The notes: generated from the sequence alone by a model not told the origin. Positions 26,659-36,250 are shown, counted from the first letter of the stretch. The stretch: DNA of 64,000 nt from JAIQFL01 sp035295745 (GCA_035295745.1 DATGIL010000033.1:1-64000), one strand, 5' to 3'. A program made the numbers and translations.

Positions 26659-26736
26659 GGCAACAATATAACATGAGGAACTCGTCGGCGTTTACGACAA
26701 GACCCCACTTCGTCCTTCGGATCCTGTTATAAAATT

Positions 26737-26752
26737 ATTTCAGATCTGAAAT
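26737..26752. promoter_or_regulatory. Perfect 16-bp palindrome over the start codon
   Basis: ATTTCAGATCTGAAAT (26737-26752) is perfectly self-complementary and includes the A and T of the ATG at 26751. TATAAA lies at 26728-26733. A repressor bound here would block transcription start and ribosome access. No regulator gene is adjacent. Confidence 0.55.
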
Positions 26753-27545
26753 GCGTAAACTCGGCATGTTACTCGCGGCGGCGCTGATCGCGGGCACCGC
26801 TCCGGGTCAGACCGCGGCCCCACGCGTGTTCGAAGTTGCCTCGGTGAAACCCGCGGCACCGTGCTGCGCTGCCGGCCAATGGCGGGAAAGCAAGGCCGGC
26901 GACGATCGCATCGATTTCCGATACGTTACCTTGCGATACTGCATCGCTTTTGCCTATCAAGTGAAGGAATACCAGGTCTCCGGACCCGCCTGGCTCAACG
27001 AGCTGCGGTACGATCTCGTTGCCAAAGGACCGGAGGGAACGCGCCACGAACAACTCCCGGCGATGATGCAGGCGCTGCTGGCCGAGCGTTTCCGAGTCGA
27101 GTTGCACCGGGAGAAGAGGGATTTCAGCGTCTTCGCGTTGCTGGTCGGCGCCAGTGGACCGAAACTCAAGGAGTCGCCTGAGGAGCCCCAAGTAGAGGGC
27201 GCACGCTTCGGCATCAGCATGTCCCCCTCGGGCGTGGGGCGCATGGAGGTGAGGCACGGCGATATGACGGCACTGGCCAACTCGCTGCCCCGCCTGGTAG
27301 GACGTCCGGTGGTGAATCTCACGGGGTTGAATGGCAGGTACGATTTCGATTTGGAATTTTCGCCGGAAGACGCACGCGGAATGGTCATGCCCCAATCGGC
27401 TGGAGGCGACGTTCCGGCGGCTTCCGAATTCGGCTCCTCGATCTTCAATTCGATTCAGCGAATCGGGCTGAAGCTGGAAGCACGGAAGTCTGCGCTGGAT
27501 ACCATCGTAGTGGATCGCGCGGAGAAAATCGCCACCGAGAACTGA
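26751..27545 (+). CDS. TIGR03435 family secreted protein
   Basis: 264 residues. It has a signal peptide (MRKLGMLLAAALIAGTAPGQ), then FEVASVKPAAP, the family's conserved opening. Internal features are YCIAFAYQVKEYQVSGPAWL, LLAERFRVELHREKRDFSVFALLV and LVGRPVVNLTGLNGRYDFDLEF, followed by the ending DTIVVDRAEKIATEN. These match TIGR03435, a paralogous family first defined in Solibacter usitatus. The function is unknown; members are sometimes fused or adjacent to M56/BlaR peptidases, which are not present here. It is convergent with a second member at 27862-28647. No ribosome site is evident, and the start codon lies inside a 16-bp palindrome. Confidence 0.9.
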   Translation: MRKLGMLLAAALIAGTAPGQTAAPRVFEVASVKPAAPCCAAGQWRESKAGDDRIDFRYVTLRYCIAFAYQVKEYQVSGPAWLNELRYDLVAKGPEGTRHEQLPAMMQALLAERFRVELHREKRDFSVFALLVGASGPKLKESPEEPQVEGARFGISMSPSGVGRMEVRHGDMTALANSLPRLVGRPVVNLTGLNGRYDFDLEFSPEDARGMVMPQSAGGDVPAASEFGSSIFNSIQRIGLKLEARKSALDTIVVDRAEKIATEN

Positions 27546-27861
27546 GGCGGCGAGGGCAGACCGGACCCGCCCCGTACTGGTCGCGGCAGTGAATGAAGAG
27601 ACACCCCGCGCCTATATCGAAGTCAAGATTCCCGAGCGAGCTTCTTTGGGGATTGTCAAGGTGCCTGCCCGATCTGCGGCCCGGAGCTGACGTTCGGCCC
27701 GGATTTCAACCTGACTTTGGGTGCCGAGTCGATGGTTCCGGGCTTTGATTCGGATCCCCTTTAGTGACTTCTCCTGGAGCCGTTGCTCCCAGCGTTGAGG
27801 CCAAGTCCGCGCTTCGTGGCGGATCATGCGGAACCCCTTCGCCAACGGAGACCCACGCGAA
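27546..27861. other. Convergent intergenic region
   Basis: 316 bases between two convergent TIGR03435 genes. No gene or clear terminator hairpin is seen. The absence of an obvious terminator between convergent genes is noted but not interpreted. Confidence 0.4.
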
Positions 27862-28647
27862 CTAATTCTCCACCGGCACGCGCTCCACATGATCGATGAC
27901 AATCACTGGCATCGGGACCTTGCGGTTTTCCAGTCTCAGGCCTAACTGAGCTTCCACCGCGTCAAAAAATGACGTGCCTGTAGAACCATCTGCGCCTGCA
28001 ATGGAGGCATTCAGCCGGCCCGCGGGGGTCCAATCCAGCTTGAATTCGAAAGAGCCCTTCATGTCGGTCTGATCGACCACCGGAACGCCGTGAATGTAGC
28101 CAGGCGCCATATTCGGAATGGCATCGGCGAGATCGCGCATGGTCATGTGCTGGCAAACCACATGCTGATCCCCAGGGGTTCCCTGCCCCGGACGGCACCG
28201 GTCTTCCGCGATCTTGGCCGTCTCGGAAGGCTGCATTTTGAGACCACGCTTGGAGACAACCATGGCGTAGACGGCCGTAGGCTTCTGCTCCTCATGCGTC
28301 GCCAGCTTGAGCCGATCCGCCAGCAGCGTCCGTACCATGAGGCGGAGCTGATCCTCGGGCGTGGTCGGAGCCGCCTTGGCGATCACATCGTAGCGGTCGA
28401 CGGCGAGCCAGCCGGGGGCGCCCTCGAGCGAACTATCGGGAATGTGATATGCCGCCGTGATCAGCAGCCTCAGCGGAACGTTGCGAACGGTGACTTGGCC
28501 CGATCGAAAGTCGACGTACATTTCCTGTGCGCCGGATTTGTTAATCTTGACCTCCGCCACATCGAACGAAGGCAGTGTAGACCCGCTTTGCGCGAAGCCG
28601 GAAATCGCAGAGAAGAGGAACAGGAGGGTTCGGCCAGTTCGGAGCAT
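27862..28647 (-). CDS. TIGR03435 family secreted protein (second copy)
   Basis: 261 residues with a signal peptide (MLRTGRTLLFLFSAISGFAQSG) and the family motifs FDVAEVKINKSG, LLITAAYHIPDSSLEGAPGWL, LLADRLKLATHEEQKPTAVYAMVV and VPVVDQTDMKGSFEFKLDW, ending VIVIDHVERVPVEN. It shares the family architecture of the 26751 gene but is clearly divergent from it, so this is not a recent tandem copy. It contains Cys residues (EDRCRPGQGTPGDQHVVCQ) absent from the partner. It is transcribed away from the adjacent ECF sigma operon; the 140 bp between carry both promoters. Confidence 0.9.
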   Translation of the reverse strand: MLRTGRTLLFLFSAISGFAQSGSTLPSFDVAEVKINKSGAQEMYVDFRSGQVTVRNVPLRLLITAAYHIPDSSLEGAPGWLAVDRYDVIAKAAPTTPEDQLRLMVRTLLADRLKLATHEEQKPTAVYAMVVSKRGLKMQPSETAKIAEDRCRPGQGTPGDQHVVCQHMTMRDLADAIPNMAPGYIHGVPVVDQTDMKGSFEFKLDWTPAGRLNASIAGADGSTGTSFFDAVEAQLGLRLENRKVPMPVIVIDHVERVPVEN

Positions 28648-28749
28648 GATATAAAACTCGCTAAAGGAATTTGGCTGATTGGCACCAGCTTACCAGTAAA
28701 TACGGCGGTAGACCCTTTGCGGACGCGCGAAAAAAGTGATCAGGCGCAG

Positions 28750-28778
28750 GTAAACCTCCGCCCGGTACATCTCGTCTA
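28750..28778 (+). promoter_or_regulatory. Candidate ECF-type promoter (autoregulation)
   Basis: GTAAAC at 28750-28755 and CGTCTA at 28773-28778 are 17 bp apart, matching the G-AAC / CGTC pattern of ECF sigma promoters. Transcription would start a few bases before the ATG at 28789, so the message would be almost leaderless. This suggests that the sigma factor activates its own operon. Confidence 0.45.
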
Positions 28779-28788
28779 CACCGATGAA

Positions 28789-29373
28789 ATGGAGCCGAGC
28801 GCGACCTGCCCGCCGATCCCAGCCGCGGCCGCCATGGATAAGCCTGTCCCCGAGCTGCAGGATTTCGACGAGGTCGTGCGAGTCTACTGGCCGAGGGTAT
28901 TTCGATTCACCCTGGCCACGTCCCGTGATCGCGACGTGGCCGAAACGGTGACGCAGGAGTGTTTCCTGCGAGCCTATCGGGGGCGCGACAGCTTCCGCGG
29001 CGAGTCGAGCCTGCAGTCGTGGCTGATGCAAATCGCCATCAATCTGGTTCGCGACTTTACCCGGAGCCGCCGGCTGCAGTTCTGGAAACGGGCGCAGTTC
29101 TCGGCATTGGATCTGGAATCGGCCAGCGACTGGATTCCGGATAGCGGCCTCTCGCCGGAAGCCAAGGCCGTGATGCGCGAACAGGTCACGGCAGTATGGC
29201 GCGCCTCCACCAAGCTGTCGGAAAGGCAGCGAACCGTATTTCTGTTGCGCTTTGTCGAAGAGATGGCCCTGACCGAAATCGCCGCGGCTACCGGCATGCA
29301 GATCGGGACCGTAAAAGTACATCTGTTCCGTGCCCTGCAATCGGTGCGCGAGCGGATGGGGGAGACGAAATGA
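28789..29373 (+). CDS. ECF-type RNA polymerase sigma factor
   Basis: 194 residues from ATG 28789 (alternative ATG 28834). The sigma2 region is VRVYWPRVFRFTLATSRDRDVAETVTQECFLRAYRG; the sigma4 helix-turn-helix is LSERQRTVFLLRFVEEMALTEIAAATGMQIGTVKVHLFRAL. It directs RNA polymerase to extracytoplasmic-stress-type promoters. The TGA stop overlaps the ATG of the anti-sigma gene by 4 nt, so the three genes 28789-30328 form a tight operon. The open frame continues far upstream, but that part is antisense to the TIGR03435 gene and has no start context. Target genes are unknown; the Spy-like third gene suggests envelope or metal stress. Confidence 0.9.
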   Translation: MEPSATCPPIPAAAAMDKPVPELQDFDEVVRVYWPRVFRFTLATSRDRDVAETVTQECFLRAYRGRDSFRGESSLQSWLMQIAINLVRDFTRSRRLQFWKRAQFSALDLESASDWIPDSGLSPEAKAVMREQVTAVWRASTKLSERQRTVFLLRFVEEMALTEIAAATGMQIGTVKVHLFRALQSVRERMGETK

Positions 29374-29816
29374 ACCGGCATCTGTCTTCGGAACAGATCT
29401 GCAGGTGGGTCATGGGAGAGCAGGGCGCGGCGGAGAACGAGCACCTGGTGCGATGCTCGAAATGCCGTGAGGAGTTGGAGCGGTTCGAGAACGTGCTGGC
29501 AAACTTCCAAAGTTCCGTGCGGCACTGGAGTGACCGGTACGCGGCTGGCGTGCGAGTCCGTCACGAGCCCGTGCGCACCCATGGAGCGCGGCGATGGGTC
29601 TTGGCGGCAGCCGCAGTCCTGGTTCTGGTGATGGTTCCGGCGTACCAGAACGTTCGCGAAAAGAAGCGTGCCGCGGAGCAGGCGGCTGCGGATGCGATCC
29701 TTATGGAACGCGTGGAAAGCGCGGTATCGCGTACCGTTCCGCGTCCGATGGAGCCATTGATTGAGCTGGTATCCGGGCCATCGAGCCTGACAGAAGGAAG
29801 CGATAAGAGACCATGA
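29370..29816 (+). CDS. Zinc-finger anti-sigma factor, membrane-anchored
   Basis: 148 residues. An N-terminal ZAS-type HLVRCSKC motif (H-x3-C-x2-C, residue ~27) is followed by a linker and one transmembrane helix (RRWVLAAAAVLVLVMVPAY, ~70-88), then a short Ala/Glu-rich periplasmic tail. This is the usual layout of an anti-sigma factor holding its ECF partner at the membrane. It overlaps the sigma gene by 4 nt and the next gene by 4 nt. The periplasmic part is too short for a sensor domain, so sensing may depend on the Spy-like protein encoded next. Confidence 0.85.
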   Translation: MNRHLSSEQICRWVMGEQGAAENEHLVRCSKCREELERFENVLANFQSSVRHWSDRYAAGVRVRHEPVRTHGARRWVLAAAAVLVLVMVPAYQNVREKKRAAEQAAADAILMERVESAVSRTVPRPMEPLIELVSGPSSLTEGSDKRP

Positions 29817-30328
29817 GACAACGAATTTACCGGATGGGGTTGCTGACGATTCTGGCGGGCGGGGCGGCCGTTGCCCAACAGGCTCAGTTGTACTTTCAAC
29901 AGCCGACCGGACCGGGGCAACCGGCAGGACGCGGGCAGGTACAGCTCCGTCAGTTTCTGAATCAGTTCAGCTCCTCGATGAGACTGAACGGCGGCGGGCA
30001 AGGCCGATGGTGGAGCAATCCGCAGACGGTGGAGTATCTGGGATTGACCGCCGATCAGGTGAAGAAGATGGACGACATCTTCCAACAGCATCGCATTCAG
30101 CTCATCGATCTCAACGCTACGGTCGAAAAGGAGGAGGCGATTCTGGATCCTCTGGTGCAAGCCGATCAGCCAGACGACGCCAAGGTGCTGGCGCAGATCG
30201 ATCGCGTGGCGCAGTCGCGCGCCGACCTGGAGAAGGCCAATTCGCGGATGCTTTGGTCGGTACGGCGGGTCCTCACGCAAGAGCAGTGGAAGAAACTGCA
30301 GGCATCGCCGAAGGCCCGAAGGCTGTAG
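29813..30328 (+). CDS. Spy/CpxP-like periplasmic protein
   Basis: 171 residues with a signal sequence (YRMGLLTILAGGAAVAQQ) and a Gln-rich N-terminal section. The helical body contains YLGLTADQVKKMDDIFQQHRIQLIDLNA and, near the end, RRVLTQEQWKKLQ, the paired LTxxQ motifs of the Spy/CpxP/ZraP family. Such proteins act as periplasmic chaperones or metal-stress sensors. The 4-nt overlap with the anti-sigma gene suggests that it feeds back on that system, as CpxP does on CpxA; this is inference from context. Confidence 0.82.
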   Translation: MRQRIYRMGLLTILAGGAAVAQQAQLYFQQPTGPGQPAGRGQVQLRQFLNQFSSSMRLNGGGQGRWWSNPQTVEYLGLTADQVKKMDDIFQQHRIQLIDLNATVEKEEAILDPLVQADQPDDAKVLAQIDRVAQSRADLEKANSRMLWSVRRVLTQEQWKKLQASPKARRL

Positions 30329-30419
30329 TCTGAGCGTCCGTGACGGAAAGACTCTTCTTTACCGCGCCAACAATCCGGTCGACGCTTTCGGCCCTCCAAG
30401 AACTCCGGGCCGCCGCTCG

Positions 30420-32861
30420 TTATTCGTGACGTAGCGCTTCCATCGGGTCCACCCTGGCGGCACGCACTACCGGCACGTACGAGGCCAGCATCGCGACCAA
30501 CGCCATCGAGGCACCTCCCAGAGCCAGCGGCCAGATGCTCCCAAACTGCAAGCCTTTCACCAGATTTGCGGCGAGCGGTCTGCTCCATAGGACCATCGCC
30601 GCCCCACCCAACAGGCCCGCACACACCATTCCCAGAGCGTCACGCATCACTAGCCGGACCACGTCGCTGGCCTTCGCGCCGAGCGCCATCCGAACGCCGA
30701 TCTCGTTGGTCCGCCGCACCACCGTGTACGCCAGCAGTCCGTAGAGCCCGACCCCGGCGAGAACGGCGCCTAATCCGCCAAAGAACTCCGAGAGGGTCGC
30801 GATCAGGCGTTCCGGGACGATCGTGGCGTCCACGTGCGCGCCCATTGTCATGACTTTTCTTACCGGCACGGACTTCAAAGCTTCCCGTACAGCCTGCCGC
30901 GCGGCCGGGGCCACGGACCCGGGATCCACGCTGGTGCGCAGCTCGAAGCGGTCGCTCAGACGGCTCTCCTGGAACATGTTGAAGTACATGGCGCGATTGG
31001 GGCCGTCCTGGATATGGTCCAGCTTCACGTCGCCGACCACACCGACGACCTCGTAGGGCTGGTCATCCCCGAACCAGCCGCCGGAGCGCGGGTCCCGATC
31101 GATTCTCACCAGCTTGCCGATAGCATTGCCACTCGGAAAATAAAGCTTCGCCATCGCCTGATTGATGATCGCCACGCGCGGCCGCCCAACATCGCGGAAG
31201 TCAAAGTCGCGGCCGGCGATCAGCGGGATGCCCATCGTCTCGAAATATCGCGGCGCCACCCAAACTACCGCCGTCCAGCGGCGATCTTCATAGCGTTCCA
31301 CGTGCTCGTCAGTGGCCATGAAGCGTGCACCCGACCCGCAGCCTTCGAGTGGGACGCAGCCGCTGATGGATGCGGAGCGAACTCCGGGGATCGCCTCGAA
31401 ACGTGCCAGCAAGTCCTGATATGGCGCCGCCAATTGCTCGCGCTTGTACCCGCTGCGCCATGGATCGAGCTGCACCACGAGCACGTGAGCGCTGCGAAAG
31501 CCCAGGTTGAAGGTCCGGAGGTGCGAAAGGTGGCCTAGAAACACCGACGCCGCGGTCACCAACAAAATCGAGAGCGCCACCTGGGCTGTGACCAGACCCC
31601 TTCCGAACAGCCGCCAGAACCAGGTCTCGCCACCGTGTCCGGTCTGCCGTAACGCGGAGGCCGGGCCCGACCGGAAGGCATACCAGGCGGGCGCGAGACC
31701 GAAGAGGAGCCCCGTGAACAGGGCGATCCCGGCGGTGAATAACACCAGGTGGAGATCGGGCGTGACCTCAACATCGACGTGCTGCCACACCAACCCGCTG
31801 GCCATGATGCGTACCAGCACGCCCGTTAGGGTGTACGCGAGCACTACACCCACCAGGGTTCCAGCACTCGAAAGCAGCACCGATTCGGTCAGCATCTGCC
31901 TCACCAGCCGGCCTCGGCTGGCGCCCAGACCCACCCGCACTGCCAGTTCCCGTTGCCGTCCGGCTGACTTGGCCAGCAGCAGGCTCGCCATGTTGATGCA
32001 GGCGAGGAGCAAGAGCAGTCCCGCGGCTGCCATAAGCAGAATCAGCGATTTGCCATAGATGTCGCGGATCCGTGTGAGACCGGCGGCCGCCGGTTCCAGC
32101 TCCACTCTTTTTTGCAGGATCCTCGGGTTTCGATTTCGCGCGAAGCTCTGCTCGGCCAAGGGATGGTAGAGGACGTTGACCTCAGCCTGCGCCTGCGCCA
32201 GAGGCGCCTCCGGCTTCAACCGGCCTAGAATCACGAGTCCAGGTTTCGCGCACGGCATCCAGACATCCGTCCGATTTCCCACTCGGGTTCCCGTGTACGC
32301 TTTGGGCGCGACCCCCACGATGGTCTTGGGGACGTCCTCATACCAGATGCGTTTGCCGATGGCATTGGGGTCGCGGTGCAATCGGGTGTCCCAGAAAAAC
32401 CAGCTCACCACCACGACATCTCCATCACCGCTTGCCGGTACGTCATCGGGATCGGTAAGGCGGCCGATCGCAGGCTTGAGTTCGAGGACCTGGAAATAAT
32501 TCCCCGGAATATTCTCGAGGATCAGCGGCTCCATTTCAGAGCCCTCCGTCCGGATGGCGGCAACGTTGTTGAACGACATGCCGGTCATGGCTGAGAAGAC
32601 GTGATTGGCGTTGCGGAAGTGCTCAAATTCGTCCCACGACCAATAGCCGTCGTCTCGCGGATCATCAGGATAAGACCACAGAAACTGCACGAGCTGCTCC
32701 GGATGTGCGACGGGCAAAGGCCGCAGCATGATGGTGTAGAGCAGGCTGAAAATGGCGGTATTGGCGCCGATGCCTAACGCCAGGGAAAGCACCGCCGTAG
32801 CCGTAAAGCCGGGACTTCGCCGCATCAGGCGCAATGCGTACCGCACGTCGTTCCAGAGCAT
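30420..32861 (-). CDS. ADOP-family MacB/FtsX-type ABC permease
   Basis: 813 residues from ATG 32861 (MLWNDVRYALRLMRRSPGF), chosen because AAGGA lies 5-6 nt upstream and this is the usual family N-terminus; an upstream in-frame start would add 20 unrelated residues. Two MacB_PCD/FtsX units are present (ALGIGANTAIFSLLYTIMLRPLPVAHP; end AARVDPMEALRHE). The helix pattern matches the other ADOP at 19569-21992, but the sequence is well diverged. No ATPase partner is adjacent. It is convergent with the sigma operon, with about 90 bp between. Confidence 0.92.
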   Translation of the reverse strand: MLWNDVRYALRLMRRSPGFTATAVLSLALGIGANTAIFSLLYTIMLRPLPVAHPEQLVQFLWSYPDDPRDDGYWSWDEFEHFRNANHVFSAMTGMSFNNVAAIRTEGSEMEPLILENIPGNYFQVLELKPAIGRLTDPDDVPASGDGDVVVVSWFFWDTRLHRDPNAIGKRIWYEDVPKTIVGVAPKAYTGTRVGNRTDVWMPCAKPGLVILGRLKPEAPLAQAQAEVNVLYHPLAEQSFARNRNPRILQKRVELEPAAAGLTRIRDIYGKSLILLMAAAGLLLLLACINMASLLLAKSAGRQRELAVRVGLGASRGRLVRQMLTESVLLSSAGTLVGVVLAYTLTGVLVRIMASGLVWQHVDVEVTPDLHLVLFTAGIALFTGLLFGLAPAWYAFRSGPASALRQTGHGGETWFWRLFGRGLVTAQVALSILLVTAASVFLGHLSHLRTFNLGFRSAHVLVVQLDPWRSGYKREQLAAPYQDLLARFEAIPGVRSASISGCVPLEGCGSGARFMATDEHVERYEDRRWTAVVWVAPRYFETMGIPLIAGRDFDFRDVGRPRVAIINQAMAKLYFPSGNAIGKLVRIDRDPRSGGWFGDDQPYEVVGVVGDVKLDHIQDGPNRAMYFNMFQESRLSDRFELRTSVDPGSVAPAARQAVREALKSVPVRKVMTMGAHVDATIVPERLIATLSEFFGGLGAVLAGVGLYGLLAYTVVRRTNEIGVRMALGAKASDVVRLVMRDALGMVCAGLLGGAAMVLWSRPLAANLVKGLQFGSIWPLALGGASMALVAMLASYVPVVRAARVDPMEALRHE

Positions 32862-32948
32862 ATTTTCCTTAGAGTGCCACGGGCGGGGCAAAGTTCCTGA
32901 TGGATCGGTGAACTTCCCCACATATCTGGGTTATAGTTGGTTCTACCG

Positions 32949-35900
32949 ATGTCGTTACTCCGGCCCCTTGTCCTCGGTTTCCTCTTGGTGACTCCCTGTT
33001 TCGGCGCCACTTTTGGAACCGTCGTAGCGCACGCCCAGCCACTCGCCGATCTGGCTATCGATGAGGCCCGCAAACGCCTTTACCTGGTCAACACCGCCTC
33101 TAACCAGGTCGAAGTCTTCACCACCGGCACCAACCCGCCTAAGCTTTCCACAACTATCGCGACCGATTCCACCCCGCTCGCCATCGCCATCTCGCCCTCG
33201 GGCAAGGCGCTCTACGTGGCGTGTTACGGAGCCTCCGCGCTAGACGTCGTCGATCTGACCTCAGCCAACTTCACGACACGGCGCATCACTTTGGCGGCCA
33301 GTCCGGAGGGCGTGGCGGTCGGTTTCAATGAGAAAGTCCTTGTCAGCACCATCGGCACGGGTAACGGACAGGACGTGCTGGTCACCTACGATCCCACGGC
33401 GGACGCCGCGCACGCCCTACAGGCCATCGCCATCGCACCGGGAGCACCCTCCGCGCCTTCCCTGCCTCCTCCGGGCGGCGTCATGGCGTTGGCCAGTCAC
33501 GCTCGCCTGCAAGCTTCCCAGGATGGGCGGACCATCGTCGGAGTACACGAAGGCACCACTACGCGCACCGCCTTTGTTTTCGATGTGCCTTCGTCGACCG
33601 TGCTGTCCAGCCGGATTGTGCCGGCGATCTCGCCGGTAGTGGCCGTATCGCCGGATGGGTCGCGGTTCCTCACGGGTCCGCTCCTGTTCGAGACCGCCTC
33701 GATGCTGGTATTGGCGCAACAGAATACGTCCAACTCGCCGTTCGTCTTTCCCTCTGGCAGCACCTTCAATACGCAGACGGTGCAGGGGGGAGCGGTCTTT
33801 GCGCAGACCCCGACCGGCCCGGCCCTGATTACGGCCTACAACATTGTCCCGGTCGCGTCTCCCGCAGCGAAATCGAATACCGCCGAATTGCTGTTCAACT
33901 CGCCTGACAATCTGCTGATCCAGCTCGGCTTGCAACTCCCGGAAAATCTCGGTGGGAAGATGGCGATCACCTCGGACAGCGCGACCATCTACGCCATTTC
34001 GCAATCCGGCTTCATGGTGCTGCCCATCGGCGCGTTGCAGCAGTCGCCTCTGGCAATTCCCGATTCCAATGTCGCCCTGCTGGCGTTCGATCAGTGCGGC
34101 GTCACGGCGTCCCAAAACTCCGCCGTGATCCCGGTGCGCAACATGGGAGGCAGAACACTGACCGCGACCGCGCAGGTGCTCAGTTCTACTGCGACGTCGG
34201 CCACCGTAAGGGTGACTGGCCGGTCGTATGGCGGCGATGTCACGGCGCAGTTTAACTCCGCGGCCGCACGCAGCCTCGGAACCGTTACACCGGACCAATT
34301 GCTGATCCAATCCGCGGAGGCCGTCAACATCATCCCGACTGTGCGAGTCTTCCAAAACAACCGCAACTCCGAGGCACGCGGCACGATTATCCCGATCGAC
34401 ACCGGCGCGGGCGCCCTGGGGCTCTCCGACATGCTCGCCGACGCCGTGCGACAGAAACTCTACATCGCGAATCCGGGACTGAATCGCATCGAAGTCTTCG
34501 ACATGCAGCAGCAACAGTTACTGGCGCCGATCGGTGTGGGCCAGTTGCCCGTCTCGATGGCGTTCGGCAGCGACGGCAATACACTCTACGTCGCCAACAG
34601 CGGGGGAGAGAGCATCAGCATTGTGGATCTGAATCAGGACGCGGTCACCGGGAAGGTCAACTATCCGCCGATTCCGTTCAACGCATCCTTCGCGATCATC
34701 ACGCCGACCTTGATGGCATCCAGCGAGCGCGGACCGCAAGTGCTCATGTCGGATGGCACGCTTTGGAAGATCGTGGCCGGGAGTTTGGTGCCACGGACAC
34801 TGAATGCGGATGTCTTCGGCACGGTGCGCACCATCCCCGGCCCGGTGCAGACCATGGCGCCGACACCGGACGGTGCGTATGTGCTGCTGCTCTCGGGGAC
34901 AGGCGTGGGCTATCTGTACGATGGAAGCGTGGACGACTTCGTGACGTCGCGACAAGTGATTGCGACGCCGATCGCGGGCTACTATGGGCCGATTTCCGCA
35001 GGACCGGGCGGCCAATATTTCCTGGTGGACGATCAGATTCTGAATCAGGCGCTGACGGCGGTTGGTTCTTCTACGTCGGGCCGTCCGATTTCGGCCGTCA
35101 CAGCCGTGAGTGCGAGCAGTTTCGCGCGATTCTCGATGCCGATTCGCGCCAGCGCTTCGGTGGCGCCCACAGACGCTGGGTTCGTGGAACTAGTGGACGC
35201 CACCACGCAACGGACCACAGCTACGGCCAACGCGCTCGAAGGGCCTTTGAGCGTCGTGACCGGGACGGTGAGGGCCAACGTGAGCGGACGGACGATGACG
35301 CTGGATTCGACCGCAAGCACGGCGTATGTTCTGACGACCTCCGGCCTGAGCGTCATCCCGATCAGCGGCACAACTTCCGCGCAAAACACGCCGCAGTTAG
35401 CGGGCACAGCGGTGGTGAATACGGCCAATCTCACGGCGTCAATCGCACCGGGCGGGCTGATTTCGATCGTAGGAAAGAATCTGGCGGCCACCGGGACATC
35501 GTCCGGGACGCCCCTGCCTTCCATTTTGGGGGGCACCTGCATCACCCTAAACAACGTGCCGATTCCGCTGCTGGCGACTTCTCCCACACAGGCCAATGCG
35601 CAGGTTCCATTTACCCTGGCGGCAGGACGCTATCCGCTGGTGGTCCGCTCGATCGCCAATCAGGTGGCATCCGCGACCGCCAATGTGACGGTGGCCCGGT
35701 ACGCACCGGCGATTTTCTTCGACACGGATGGGCCCGCCATTCTTCACCAGGACGGGACTCGCGTTAACAAGGACCATCCGGCGTCACGGGATGAGCCGCT
35801 GACGATTTATGCCACGGGTCTCGGCGTAACCACCGGTGGGAAGGTGGCGACCGGTAATCCGTCACCTTCCAATCCGCTCGCCGTCACGGCTCCCATCCAG

Positions 35901-36107
35901 CTCTTTTTCGGCAATCCGACGATCAGCGATGCCGGAGTGATTGTGGACTGGAGCGGGCTCGCACCGGGATTGATCGGGGTCTACCAGATCAGTTGCCGTA
36001 TCCCTGGCACGCACTTGAAGGGCAACGCGCTGCCGGTAACCATCCGCATTGGCGGCATCAGCAATCCAACCACAGGCCCGACAGCAGCCGTGGTGTACGT
36101 GAATTGA
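32949..36107 (+). CDS. Secreted YVTN-type propeller protein with TIGR03437 C-terminal domain
   Basis: 1052 residues from ATG 32949 (MSLLRPLVLGFLLVTPCFGATFG, signal peptide). A beta-propeller region begins LADLAIDEARKRLYLVNTASNQVEVF. A second propeller starts about residue 495 with a closely similar unit, LADAVRQKLYIANPGLNRIEVF, suggesting internal duplication of a propeller module. The last ~230 residues (NTANLTASIAPGGLISIVGKNLA ... TIYATGLGVTTGGK ... GLAPGLIGVYQISCRIPG) form the TIGR03437 domain. Export to the cell surface is likely; the ligand is unknown. It is transcribed divergently from the ADOP permease, with under 90 bp between start codons. Confidence 0.87.
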   Translation: MSLLRPLVLGFLLVTPCFGATFGTVVAHAQPLADLAIDEARKRLYLVNTASNQVEVFTTGTNPPKLSTTIATDSTPLAIAISPSGKALYVACYGASALDVVDLTSANFTTRRITLAASPEGVAVGFNEKVLVSTIGTGNGQDVLVTYDPTADAAHALQAIAIAPGAPSAPSLPPPGGVMALASHARLQASQDGRTIVGVHEGTTTRTAFVFDVPSSTVLSSRIVPAISPVVAVSPDGSRFLTGPLLFETASMLVLAQQNTSNSPFVFPSGSTFNTQTVQGGAVFAQTPTGPALITAYNIVPVASPAAKSNTAELLFNSPDNLLIQLGLQLPENLGGKMAITSDSATIYAISQSGFMVLPIGALQQSPLAIPDSNVALLAFDQCGVTASQNSAVIPVRNMGGRTLTATAQVLSSTATSATVRVTGRSYGGDVTAQFNSAAARSLGTVTPDQLLIQSAEAVNIIPTVRVFQNNRNSEARGTIIPIDTGAGALGLSDMLADAVRQKLYIANPGLNRIEVFDMQQQQLLAPIGVGQLPVSMAFGSDGNTLYVANSGGESISIVDLNQDAVTGKVNYPPIPFNASFAIITPTLMASSERGPQVLMSDGTLWKIVAGSLVPRTLNADVFGTVRTIPGPVQTMAPTPDGAYVLLLSGTGVGYLYDGSVDDFVTSRQVIATPIAGYYGPISAGPGGQYFLVDDQILNQALTAVGSSTSGRPISAVTAVSASSFARFSMPIRASASVAPTDAGFVELVDATTQRTTATANALEGPLSVVTGTVRANVSGRTMTLDSTASTAYVLTTSGLSVIPISGTTSAQNTPQLAGTAVVNTANLTASIAPGGLISIVGKNLAATGTSSGTPLPSILGGTCITLNNVPIPLLATSPTQANAQVPFTLAAGRYPLVVRSIANQVASATANVTVARYAPAIFFDTDGPAILHQDGTRVNKDHPASRDEPLTIYATGLGVTTGGKVATGNPSPSNPLAVTAPIQLFFGNPTISDAGVIVDWSGLAPGLIGVYQISCRIPGTHLKGNALPVTIRIGGISNPTTGPTAAVVYVN

Positions 36108-36250
36108 GCCCTGGTCTTGGTGAAAAATTGCACCCCTCCGTTAGCATCAGTATGAGTACCTTGGTGAAACTCGCGTACTAGCGTCAGGAACTATAGCGGT
36201 CGGAAGGTGATTTGGCTTAAAGTGTTAAGTGATCGGAAGTGTGAGGAGCC

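Noticed and set aside
28090..28788. A long frame running upstream of the first ECF sigma factor.
   Set aside because: It is antisense to the TIGR03435 gene and has no start context; the sigma factor begins at 28789 or 28834.
33417..34514. A 365-residue minus-strand open frame.
   Set aside because: Antisense to the propeller/TIGR03437 gene; composition is Arg/Asp/His-rich, as expected from a shadow frame.
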